Position numbers and translations under genes: made by a program. From Streptomyces lavendofoliae (GTDB lineage Bacteria > Actinomycetota > Actinomycetes > Streptomycetales > Streptomycetaceae): a stretch of DNA of 64,000 nt. Each line of letters opens with the position of its first letter. The first letter of the stretch is position 1. The DNA lies in the NCBI RefSeq assembly GCF_014649735.1, contig NZ_BMTP01000007.1:310001-374000 (forward strand), written 5' to 3'. Of this stretch, positions 57,524 through 64,000 are shown one piece after another. The notes under the pieces are model-generated. The model made no database searches, was not told the origin of the DNA, and saw nothing but the letters and a program-made list of their open reading frames with translations.

Positions 57524-58582
57524 GTGGCCACCTCCGCCCGCGCGACGACCGACGGCGCGTCGCCGCCCGATCCGCCCGCGCCCCCCTCCCCGCTGCCGCC
57601 GCCGACCCGTGGCCCGGGAGGCCCCAAGGGCTCCGGGAGCCGCAAGGGTTCCGGGGGCAGGGCCCCAGGGAGCTCCGGCACCTGGCGCAGCCGCCTCTAC
57701 CGCTGGGACCTGAAGGCGACCCCGTACGCCTTCGTCGCCCCCTTCTTCCTCTGCTTCGCCGCCTTCGGGCTCTTCCCGCTCATCTACACGGGGTGGCTCT
57801 CGCTGCACCGGGTGGAGCTGGGCGGGGAGGCGCAGTGGCGCGGGTTCGACAACTACACGGGCCTGTGGGACAGCTCCTTCTTCTGGAACGCGCTGGCGAA
57901 CACCTTCACCATCGGTGTCATCTCCACCGTTCCGCAGCTGCTCATGGCGCTTGGCCTGGCCCACCTGCTCAACTACAGGCTGCGCGGCCGGGGTTTCCTG
58001 CGGGTCGCCGTACTGGCGCCGTACGCCACGTCGATCGCCGCCGCGACGCTCGTCTTCGCGCAGCTGTTCAACAGCGACTACGGGCTGATCAACTCCGTCC
58101 TCGGCTGGGTCGGTTTCGACCCGGTCGACTGGGAGTCGTCCAAGTGGCCCGCGCAGATCGCGATCTCCGTGATCGTCATCTGGCGGTGGACCGGCTACAA
58201 CGCGCTGATCTACCTCGCCGCCATGCAGGCCGTGCCCCAGGACCTGTACGAGGCCGCCTCGCTGGACGGTGCCTCGCGCTGGCGCCAGTTCATCAGCGTG
58301 ACGATCCCGTCGATCCGGCCGACGATCCTGTTCACCGTCGTCGTGTCGACGATCGGCGCCACCCAGCTGTTCGGCGAGCCGATGCTCTACGGCGGCAGTC
58401 TCGGGGTCAGCGGCGGCAGCGGCAACCAGTTCCAGACGCTGAGCCTGCTGATGTACGAGAAGGGCTGGATCACCGGGGCGCTGGGACAGGCGTCCGCCAT
58501 CGCCTGGGTGATGCTCCTGCTCCTGCTGCTGATCGGCGGAGTCCGGCTGCTCGTCGCCCGTCTGAACAGGGAGACCACGTGA
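57524..58582 (+). CDS. cebF: CebF, sugar ABC transporter permease
   Basis: 352 residues from GTG at 57524, with GGAAGG upstream. A 65-residue Pro/Gly/Ser-rich cytoplasmic N-terminus precedes six transmembrane segments, beginning with PYAFVAPFFLCFAAFGLFPL. The EAA loop for ATPase contact is EAASLDGASRWRQFISVTIP. It is a MalF-type inner membrane permease partnering with CebG. No ATPase gene is present in the operon, so the shared MsiK ATPase of Streptomyces is expected to energise it. The stop overlaps the cebG start (GTGA). Confidence 0.92.
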   Translation: MATSARATTDGASPPDPPAPPSPLPPPTRGPGGPKGSGSRKGSGGRAPGSSGTWRSRLYRWDLKATPYAFVAPFFLCFAAFGLFPLIYTGWLSLHRVELGGEAQWRGFDNYTGLWDSSFFWNALANTFTIGVISTVPQLLMALGLAHLLNYRLRGRGFLRVAVLAPYATSIAAATLVFAQLFNSDYGLINSVLGWVGFDPVDWESSKWPAQIAISVIVIWRWTGYNALIYLAAMQAVPQDLYEAASLDGASRWRQFISVTIPSIRPTILFTVVVSTIGATQLFGEPMLYGGSLGVSGGSGNQFQTLSLLMYEKGWITGALGQASAIAWVMLLLLLLIGGVRLLVARLNRETT

Positions 58583-59427
58583 AGATCAAGCAGACGGCGG
58601 GGCGCCAGCACCACGCGGGCCCGCTGACGTACGTCCTGCTGGGCCTGGCCGCCCTGGTCTCGCTCTTCCCGCTGTACTGGAACCTCGTCGCCGCCTCGCA
58701 CACGGGCGAGCGGGTCGTGGAGGCCCCGGCGCCGCTGCTGCCGGGTCCGCACCTGTTCGACAACCTCACCTTCGCCTGGAACCAGGTGGACATGGGCGAG
58801 GCGCTGGTCAACACCACGGTGGTGGCAGGGCTGGTGGCGCTGTCGACGGTGCTGTTCTCGACCCTGGCCGGCTTCGCCTTCGCCAAGCTCCCCTTCCGGG
58901 GCCGCAACGTCCTGCTGGCCCTGGTCGTGGCGACGATGACGATCCCGCCGCAGCTCAGTGTGATCCCGCTGTACCGGATCATCACCGACCTGGGCTGGGT
59001 GGACCAGCTCCAGTCGGTGGTGCTGCCGTCCCTGGTGGCCGCCTTCGGGGTGTTCTTCATGCGCCAGTACCTGCTGGAGGCGCTGCCCGTGGAGCTGGTG
59101 GAGGCCGCGCGGGTGGACGGCGCGCACAGCCTGCGGATCATCTGGCACGTGGTCTTCCCGGTCGCCCGGCCCGCGATGGCCGTGCTGGGCATGCTGGTGT
59201 TCGTGCAGTCCTGGAACGACTTCTTCTGGCCCTTCATCGCACTCACGCCGGACGGCAACCCGACCCTCCAGGTGGCGCTCGCCGGTCTCGGCTCGGGCAA
59301 CCACACCATCAACCAGGCGATCGTGCTCACCGGCGCGCTGATCTCCACCCTTCCGTTGCTGCTGGTCTTCGCCCTGCTCGGCAAGCACATCGTGGGGGGC
59401 ATCACCTCGGGCGCGGTCAAGAGCTGA
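58579..59427 (+). CDS. cebG: CebG, sugar ABC transporter permease
   Basis: 282 residues from GTG at 58579, overlapping the cebF stop. It is a MalG-type permease with six transmembrane segments, from YVLLGLAALVSLFPLYWNLV onward. The EAA motif is VEAARVDGAHSLRIIWHVVF, followed by PVARPAMAVLGM. It forms the membrane channel with CebF for cellobiose import. It lies 76 bases before bglC, with a CebR box between them. Confidence 0.93.
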   Translation: MKIKQTAGRQHHAGPLTYVLLGLAALVSLFPLYWNLVAASHTGERVVEAPAPLLPGPHLFDNLTFAWNQVDMGEALVNTTVVAGLVALSTVLFSTLAGFAFAKLPFRGRNVLLALVVATMTIPPQLSVIPLYRIITDLGWVDQLQSVVLPSLVAAFGVFFMRQYLLEALPVELVEAARVDGAHSLRIIWHVVFPVARPAMAVLGMLVFVQSWNDFFWPFIALTPDGNPTLQVALAGLGSGNHTINQAIVLTGALISTLPLLLVFALLGKHIVGGITSGAVKS

Positions 59428-59488
59428 CCGCGCACGACCGATCGCGTACACGACCGCACAGTCCGAAGTCCTGCACCCTCTTCCGCGT

Positions 59489-59502
59489 TGGGAGCGCTCC
59501 CG
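59489..59502. promoter_or_regulatory. CebR box overlapping the bglC ribosome site
   Basis: TGGGAGCGCTCCCG matches 13 of 14 consensus positions and ends one base before the bglC ATG. Its GGGAG is the only ribosome-binding sequence near the start, so operator and translation signal coincide. Confidence 0.88.
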
Positions 59503-59503
59503 T

Positions 59504-60946
59504 ATGACTGCGTCCGATTCCCTGCCGCTCACCGCCACCCGCCGGTTCCCGCCCGGCTTCCTGTGGGGCGCGGCGACCGCCGCCTACCAGATCGAGGGGG
59601 CGGCGACCGAGGACGGCCGAACCCCCTCCATCTGGGACACCTTCTCCCACACGCCCGGGAAGGTCTTCGAGGGCCACACCGGTGATGTGGCGGTCGACCA
59701 CTACCACCGGTTCCACGACGACGTACGGCTCATGGCCGACCTGGGGCTGACCGCGTACCGGTTCTCCGTGTCCTGGTCGCGCGTGCAGCCGACCGGGCGC
59801 GGCCCGGCCGTCCAGAAGGGGCTGGACTTCTACCGCCGGCTGGTGGACGACCTGCTCGGGCACGGCATCGAGCCGGTGCTGACGCTGTACCACTGGGACC
59901 TGCCGCAGGAGCTGGAGGACGCGGGCGGCTGGCCGCACCGCGCCACGGCCGAGCGGTTCGCCGAGTACGCCGGGATCGTCGCGGGCGCGCTGGGCGACCG
60001 CGTCGGGCGCTGGACCACGCTCAACGAGCCGTGGTGCACCGCCTTCCTCGGGTACGGCTCCGGTGTCCACGCCCCGGGGCGTACGGACCCGGTCGCCGCC
60101 CTGCGCGCCGCCCACCACCTGAACCTGGGGCACGGGCTGGCCGTCCAGGCGCTGCGCGCCGCGCTGCCGCCGCGCGCGGAGATGTCCGTGTCGCTCAACC
60201 TGCACGAACTGCGGCCGCTCACCTCCGCGCCCGGGGACCTGGACGCGGTGCGCCGGATCGACGCGGTGGGCAACCGGATCTGGCTCGGCCCGATGCTGAA
60301 GGGGGCCTATCCGGAGGACCTGCTGCGGGACACCGCGCACCTCACCGACTGGGAGTTCGTCCGCCCCGGTGACCTCACCGACATCAACCAGCTCCTGGAC
60401 AACCTGGGCATCAACTACTACACGCCGACCCTGGTGGCGGCGACCCGCGAGGGCGACGAGGCCCCGCGCAACGACGGACACGGCGCCAGCGCCTACTCGC
60501 CGTGGCCCGGCTCGGAGGACGTCGCCTTCCACCAGCCGCCCGGCGAGCGCACCGCGATGGGCTGGGCGATCGACCCGACGGGCCTGTACGACCTGCTGCT
60601 GCGGGTGGCCGGCGAGCACCCGGGGCTGCCGCTGCTGATCACCGAGAACGGCGCGGCGTTCGAGGACGAGGTCGGCGCCGACGGCACGGTGCACGACCCG
60701 CGGCGCCTGGCGTACGTGCACGGCCACCTGGAGGCGGTGCACCGGGCGATCGCCGACGGTGCGGACGTCCGCGGCTACTTCCTGTGGTCGCTGCTGGACA
60801 ACTTCGAGTGGGCGTACGGCTACGCCAAGCGGTTCGGCGCGGTGCACGTCGACTACGAGACGCAGCGGCGCACCCCGAAGGCGACCGCGCACTGGTACGC
60901 GCGGGTGGCCCGTTCGGGTGAGCTGCCCGCCCTCGACGGGGCGTAA
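59504..60946 (+). CDS. bglC: BglC, cytoplasmic beta-glucosidase, GH1
   Basis: 480 residues without a signal peptide. GH1 features: FPPGFLWGAATAAYQIEGAA, acid/base Glu175 in TTLNEPW, and nucleophile Glu381 in LLITENGAAF, plus FLWSLLDNFEWAYGYAKRFG at the aglycone end. It hydrolyses imported cellobiose and other beta-glucosides to glucose. In Streptomyces bglC follows cebG and is a CebR target; the box here sits directly on its translation start. By consuming the inducer it also shapes induction of the regulon. Confidence 0.95.
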   Translation: MTASDSLPLTATRRFPPGFLWGAATAAYQIEGAATEDGRTPSIWDTFSHTPGKVFEGHTGDVAVDHYHRFHDDVRLMADLGLTAYRFSVSWSRVQPTGRGPAVQKGLDFYRRLVDDLLGHGIEPVLTLYHWDLPQELEDAGGWPHRATAERFAEYAGIVAGALGDRVGRWTTLNEPWCTAFLGYGSGVHAPGRTDPVAALRAAHHLNLGHGLAVQALRAALPPRAEMSVSLNLHELRPLTSAPGDLDAVRRIDAVGNRIWLGPMLKGAYPEDLLRDTAHLTDWEFVRPGDLTDINQLLDNLGINYYTPTLVAATREGDEAPRNDGHGASAYSPWPGSEDVAFHQPPGERTAMGWAIDPTGLYDLLLRVAGEHPGLPLLITENGAAFEDEVGADGTVHDPRRLAYVHGHLEAVHRAIADGADVRGYFLWSLLDNFEWAYGYAKRFGAVHVDYETQRRTPKATAHWYARVARSGELPALDGA

Positions 60947-60966
60947 CCGGCACCGGCGAGTACCGG

Positions 60967-60997
60967 CCGAGGCCCCGGTCCCGCACCGGGGCCTCGG
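60967..60997 (+). terminator. Terminator after bglC
   Basis: A perfect 13-pair stem CCGAGGCCCCGGT/ACCGGGGCCTCGG with a 5-base loop starts 20 bases past the bglC stop. Confidence 0.82.
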
Positions 60998-61032
60998 CGC
61001 GTCGGGGCCCCGGGTGCGTACACAATCGGCTC

Positions 61033-62337
61033 ATGCGCGCACTCTTCCGCGGGTTCCGCGGCCGGGCCCTGCTGGTCGCCGCCGTCGTGGCGCTCACCGC
61101 CGCCCCGGCCGCCGGGTGCGGCCCGGGCGGCGGCGACCCGGCCGGCCGGACCGTCCTGACCGTGGGTCTCTTCGGGTCGTTCGGCTACGAGGAGGCCGGG
61201 CTGTACGACGCGTACACGCGGCTCCACCCGGACGTGGTGATCAAGCAGACGTCCATCCAGCGCAACGAGAACTACTACCCGCAGCTCCTCACCCACCTCG
61301 TGAGCGACAGCGGACTCGCCGACGTCCAGGCGGTCGAGGCCATCAACATCGCGGAGGTCACCGCCACCCAGGCGGACCGGCTGGAGGACCTGGGCCGGGC
61401 CCCGGGGGTGCGCCGCGCGGACTTCCTGCCGTGGAAGTGGCGGCAGGCCACCACCCGGGACGGCCGCACGGTCGGCCTGGGCACCGACATCGGGCCGCAG
61501 GCCGTCTGCTACCGCAAGGACCTCTTCGCCCGGGCCGGGCTCCCCACCGACCGCGACGCGGTCGGCCGGCTGTGGGCGGGCGACTGGCGCCGGTACCTGG
61601 GGACGGGCAAGCGGTACCGGGACCGGGCTCCGGCGGGCACCTCCTTCGTGGACTCGGCCTCCGGGGTCCTGTCGGCCATCACCGGCGGCAGCGCCCGGCG
61701 GTACTACGACGAGGACGGCACCGTCGTCTACAAGTCGAACCCCGCCGTGCGGGAGGCGTGGGACATCGCCGCCGCGTTCGCCACCGAGGGCCTGACGGCC
61801 CGGCTCCAGCAGTTCACCCCCTCCTGGGACCAGGCGTACGCCAACGGGACCTTCGCCACCGTCTCCTGCCCGGCCTGGATGCTCGGCTACATCGAGGACA
61901 AGGCGGGCCCGGCCGCCGAGGACGTGTGGGACGTGGCCGCCGCGCCCCGGCCCGCCAACTGGGGCGGCTCCTTCCTCGTCGTACCGAAGTCCGGCCGGCA
62001 CCGCGCCGAGGCGGCGAGGCTGGCCGCGTGGCTGACGGCGCCCGCGCAGCAGGCGCGGCTGTTCGAACGGCGCGGCAGCTTCCCGAGCGCTTCCGCCGCC
62101 CACGCCCTCCCGGCGGTCGCCGGCGCCCGGCACCCGTACTTCGGCGACGCCCCGATCGGCCGGATCTTCACCCGTGCCGCCCGGGGCGTCCCGGTCACGA
62201 TCCTCGGCCCCAAGGACCTGGTCATCGCGCAGAACCTGGCCGACGTCGGGATGCTGCAGGTCGACCAGCGGGGCCGGCGGCCCGAGGACGGCTGGGACGC
62301 GGCCGTCCGGACCATCGACAACGCGCTGGACCTGTGA
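61033..62337 (+). CDS. Second CebE-like sugar-binding lipoprotein
   Basis: 434 residues. The signal sequence ends in APAAGC, a usable lipobox with Cys29. The mature protein is a clear paralogue of CebE: LTVGLFGSFGYEEAGLYDAY, TVGLGTDIGPQAVCYRKDLF, FVDSASGVLSAITGGSARRY and NWGGSFLVVPKSGRH. It should bind an oligosaccharide for the two downstream permeases. It begins 35 bases after the bglC terminator with no CebR box visible, so control differs or depends on read-through. Divergence from CebE suggests a different beta-glucan-type ligand. Confidence 0.88.
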   Translation: MRALFRGFRGRALLVAAVVALTAAPAAGCGPGGGDPAGRTVLTVGLFGSFGYEEAGLYDAYTRLHPDVVIKQTSIQRNENYYPQLLTHLVSDSGLADVQAVEAINIAEVTATQADRLEDLGRAPGVRRADFLPWKWRQATTRDGRTVGLGTDIGPQAVCYRKDLFARAGLPTDRDAVGRLWAGDWRRYLGTGKRYRDRAPAGTSFVDSASGVLSAITGGSARRYYDEDGTVVYKSNPAVREAWDIAAAFATEGLTARLQQFTPSWDQAYANGTFATVSCPAWMLGYIEDKAGPAAEDVWDVAAAPRPANWGGSFLVVPKSGRHRAEAARLAAWLTAPAQQARLFERRGSFPSASAAHALPAVAGARHPYFGDAPIGRIFTRAARGVPVTILGPKDLVIAQNLADVGMLQVDQRGRRPEDGWDAAVRTIDNALDL

Positions 62338-63302
62338 CCGGCATGCTGAGCGGCACGACGGCCCCCGTGTCCGGCCCCCGTGCGGAGCGGACCGCCCGGC
62401 GCGGCCGGACGCACCGGTGGGCGGCGCGGTGGAGCCCGTACGCGTACCTCGCGCCGTTCTTCGTGTTCTTCGCGGCGTTCGGGCTCTTCCCGCTCCTCTA
62501 CACGGGCTGGGCCTCGCTGCACCGGGTGGAGCTGACCGCGCCCACCGACATGGAGTGGGTGGGGCTGCGGAACTACTCCCGGCTGCTCACCGACGAGTTC
62601 TTCTGGAACGCGCTGCGGAACACGGTCACCATCGGCCTGATGTCGACCGTGCCGCAACTGCTCATGGCGCTGGGCATCGCGCACCTGCTGCACCACCGGC
62701 TGCGCGGCTCGACGTTCTTCCGGGTCGTCGCCCTCACCCCGTACGCCACCTCGGTCGCCGCCGCGACGCTCGTCTTCGTGCTGCTCTTCGGCAGGGACTT
62801 CGGGCTGGTCAACTGGGCGCTCGGGCTGGCCGGCGCCGATCCGGTCGACTGGCAGAACGGCCGGTGGACCTCGCAGTTCGCGGTGTCCACCATCGTCATC
62901 TGGCGGTGGACCGGCTACAACGCGCTGATCTACCTCGCCGCTCTCCAGGCCGTCCCCGGCGAGCTGTACGAGTCGGCGGCGCTGGACGGAGCCTCCCGCT
63001 GGCGGCAGTTCGCGCACGTCACCGTGCCGTCGCTGCGGCCGACGATCCTGTTCACGTGCGTCGTGTCGACGATCGGCGCCACCCAGCTGTTCGGCGAGCC
63101 GCTGTTGTTCAACGGCAGCGCGGGCGCGACGGGCGGCTCGGACCACCAGTTCCAGACGCTGGGGCTGTACCTGTACGAGCAGGGGTGGGTGAACCTGCAC
63201 CTGGGCCGCGCCTCGGCGATCGCGTGGGCGATGTTCCTGATCCTGCTGCTCGCCGGGGCGGTCGTCGCGCTGGCGGGCGCGTACCGGAGGAGGACGGGGT
63301 GA
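62334..63302 (+). CDS. Second CebF-like sugar ABC permease
   Basis: 322 residues from GTG at 62334, overlapping the binding-protein stop (GTGA). Six transmembrane segments begin with PYAYLAPFFVFFAAFGLFPL. The EAA loop is ESAALDGASRWRQFAHVTVP. The stretch TIVIWRWTGYNALIYLAALQ is almost the same as in CebF, showing recent common ancestry or strong constraint. It lacks the long Pro/Gly-rich N-terminus of CebF. It is expected to pair with the next permease and a shared ATPase. Confidence 0.9.
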   Translation: MTGMLSGTTAPVSGPRAERTARRGRTHRWAARWSPYAYLAPFFVFFAAFGLFPLLYTGWASLHRVELTAPTDMEWVGLRNYSRLLTDEFFWNALRNTVTIGLMSTVPQLLMALGIAHLLHHRLRGSTFFRVVALTPYATSVAAATLVFVLLFGRDFGLVNWALGLAGADPVDWQNGRWTSQFAVSTIVIWRWTGYNALIYLAALQAVPGELYESAALDGASRWRQFAHVTVPSLRPTILFTCVVSTIGATQLFGEPLLFNGSAGATGGSDHQFQTLGLYLYEQGWVNLHLGRASAIAWAMFLILLLAGAVVALAGAYRRRTG

Positions 63303-64000
63303 GGCAACGGGCCCGCGCGGGGGTGCTGACGTACGCCGCGCTGATCGTGCTGACCGTGGTGTCGCTGTTCCCGCTCGTGTGGACGGCGGTCGCGGCGTCC
63401 GGCAGCAACGGCCGGCTGGCGCGGACACCGCCGCCCCTCTGGTTCGGGGACGACCTGCCGGAGAACCTGGCCGCCGCCTGGACGGACGCCGCCATGGGGA
63501 CGGCGCTGCTCAACACGACGATCGTGGCGGGCACGGTCGCGGCGGGCACGGTCCTGTTCTCCACGCTCGCCGGCTTCGCCTTCGCCAAGCTGCGTTTCCG
63601 CTTCAAGGACCTGCTTCTGCTGCTGGTGGTCGGCACGATGATGGTGCCGCCGCAGCTCAGTGTCGTCCCGCTGTTCATGCTGGTCGCCGAGCTGTCCTGG
63701 ACGGACCGGCTCCAGTCGGTCGTCCTGCCGGCCCTGGTGAGCGGCTTCGGGGTGTTCTTCATGCGCCAGTACCTGGTGACGGCGCTGCCCACCGAGCTGG
63801 TCGAGGCGGCCCGGGTGGACGGGGCGAGCGGCCCGAGGGTGATGTGGCACGTCGTCTTCCCGGCGGCCCGGCCGGCGATGGCGGTCCTGGCCATGCTGAC
63901 GTTCGTGATGTCCTGGAACGACTTCTTCTGGCCGATCATCGCCCTCACCCAGAGCAACCCGACGGTCCAGGTGGCGCTGACCGGCCTCGGCCGGGGCTAC
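63299..64000 (+). CDS. Second CebG-like sugar ABC permease (cut by window edge)
   Basis: 234 codons are visible from GTG at 63299, overlapping the previous stop; roughly the last 45-50 residues lie outside the window. It is MalG-type, with TYAALIVLTVVSLFPLVWTA as its first membrane segment and the EAA motif VEAARVDGASGPRVMWHVVF. FGVFFMRQYL and FVMSWNDFFWPIIALTQSNP match CebG closely. Together with the two genes before it, it forms a second cebEFG-like transporter. Confidence 0.9.
   Translation, partial: MRQRARAGVLTYAALIVLTVVSLFPLVWTAVAASGSNGRLARTPPPLWFGDDLPENLAAAWTDAAMGTALLNTTIVAGTVAAGTVLFSTLAGFAFAKLRFRFKDLLLLLVVGTMMVPPQLSVVPLFMLVAELSWTDRLQSVVLPALVSGFGVFFMRQYLVTALPTELVEAARVDGASGPRVMWHVVFPAARPAMAVLAMLTFVMSWNDFFWPIIALTQSNPTVQVALTGLGRGY

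Overview
The window is a high-GC actinobacterial chromosome segment, almost certainly from a Streptomyces. Evidence: very strong G/C bias at third codon positions, Tat and lipoprotein secretion signals, a desferrioxamine cluster behind DmdR-type iron boxes, adpA carrying a TTA (bldA-dependent) codon followed by oligoribonuclease, and a CebR/cebEFG/bglC cello-oligosaccharide locus. From memory, the order leucine operon - des cluster - hexosaminidase - glmS - adpA - orn - ceb matches the central S. coelicolor chromosome around SCO2774-SCO2798, so most of the window is core rather than accessory DNA.

Layout. 1-7.2 kb: sugar catabolism (Gfo/Idh/MocA oxidoreductase, LacI regulator, sugar-phosphate isomerase) and secreted hydrolases (lysozyme-fold-like protein, GH3 hexosaminidase, S37 tripeptidyl aminopeptidase). 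7.3-16.6 kb: a fused ABC exporter, a beta-lactamase-fold serine hydrolase, and a ThDP enzyme plus an agmatinase/ureohydrolase divergent from a PucR regulator. 16.6-18.9 kb: an AAA-ATPase remnant and a divergent pair made of a secreted protein and a membrane-anchored HTH protein. 19-28.8 kb: acyl-CoA metabolism and a leucine/isovalerate operon (methylcrotonyl-CoA carboxylase, HMG-CoA lyase, acyl-CoA dehydrogenase) facing a TetR regulator across two matching operator palindromes. 28.9-36.2 kb: desE-desF and desABCD, each behind an iron box. 36.2-40.5 kb: GH20 hexosaminidase and glmS. 40.9-45 kb: a universal stress protein, a long non-coding stretch, adpA and orn. 45.07 kb: tRNA-His, followed by a scar with an integrase remnant and two head-to-head truncated genes. 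47.4-64 kb: plant-polymer degradation (PL11 lyase, GH74 xyloglucanase, GH6 cellulase), cebR, cebEFG and bglC linked by five CebR-type boxes, then a second cebEFG-like operon running off the right edge.

How the genes work together. Secreted GH6 and GH74 enzymes release cello-oligosaccharides and xylogluco-oligosaccharides. CebEFG imports cellobiose; neither transporter operon encodes an ATPase, so a shared MsiK-type ATPase elsewhere is expected. BglC hydrolyses cellobiose in the cytoplasm, and CebR represses the set. The hexosaminidases and glmS form an amino-sugar group, and the des genes make and recover desferrioxamine. No clearly new multi-gene system is evident. The observations most worth checking are the tRNA-His integration scar, the possible SD-sequestering hairpin before the PucR gene, unexplained palindromes at 38.26 and 51.71 kb, the hairpin-containing gap between cebE and cebF, and the second ceb-like transporter without a CebR box.
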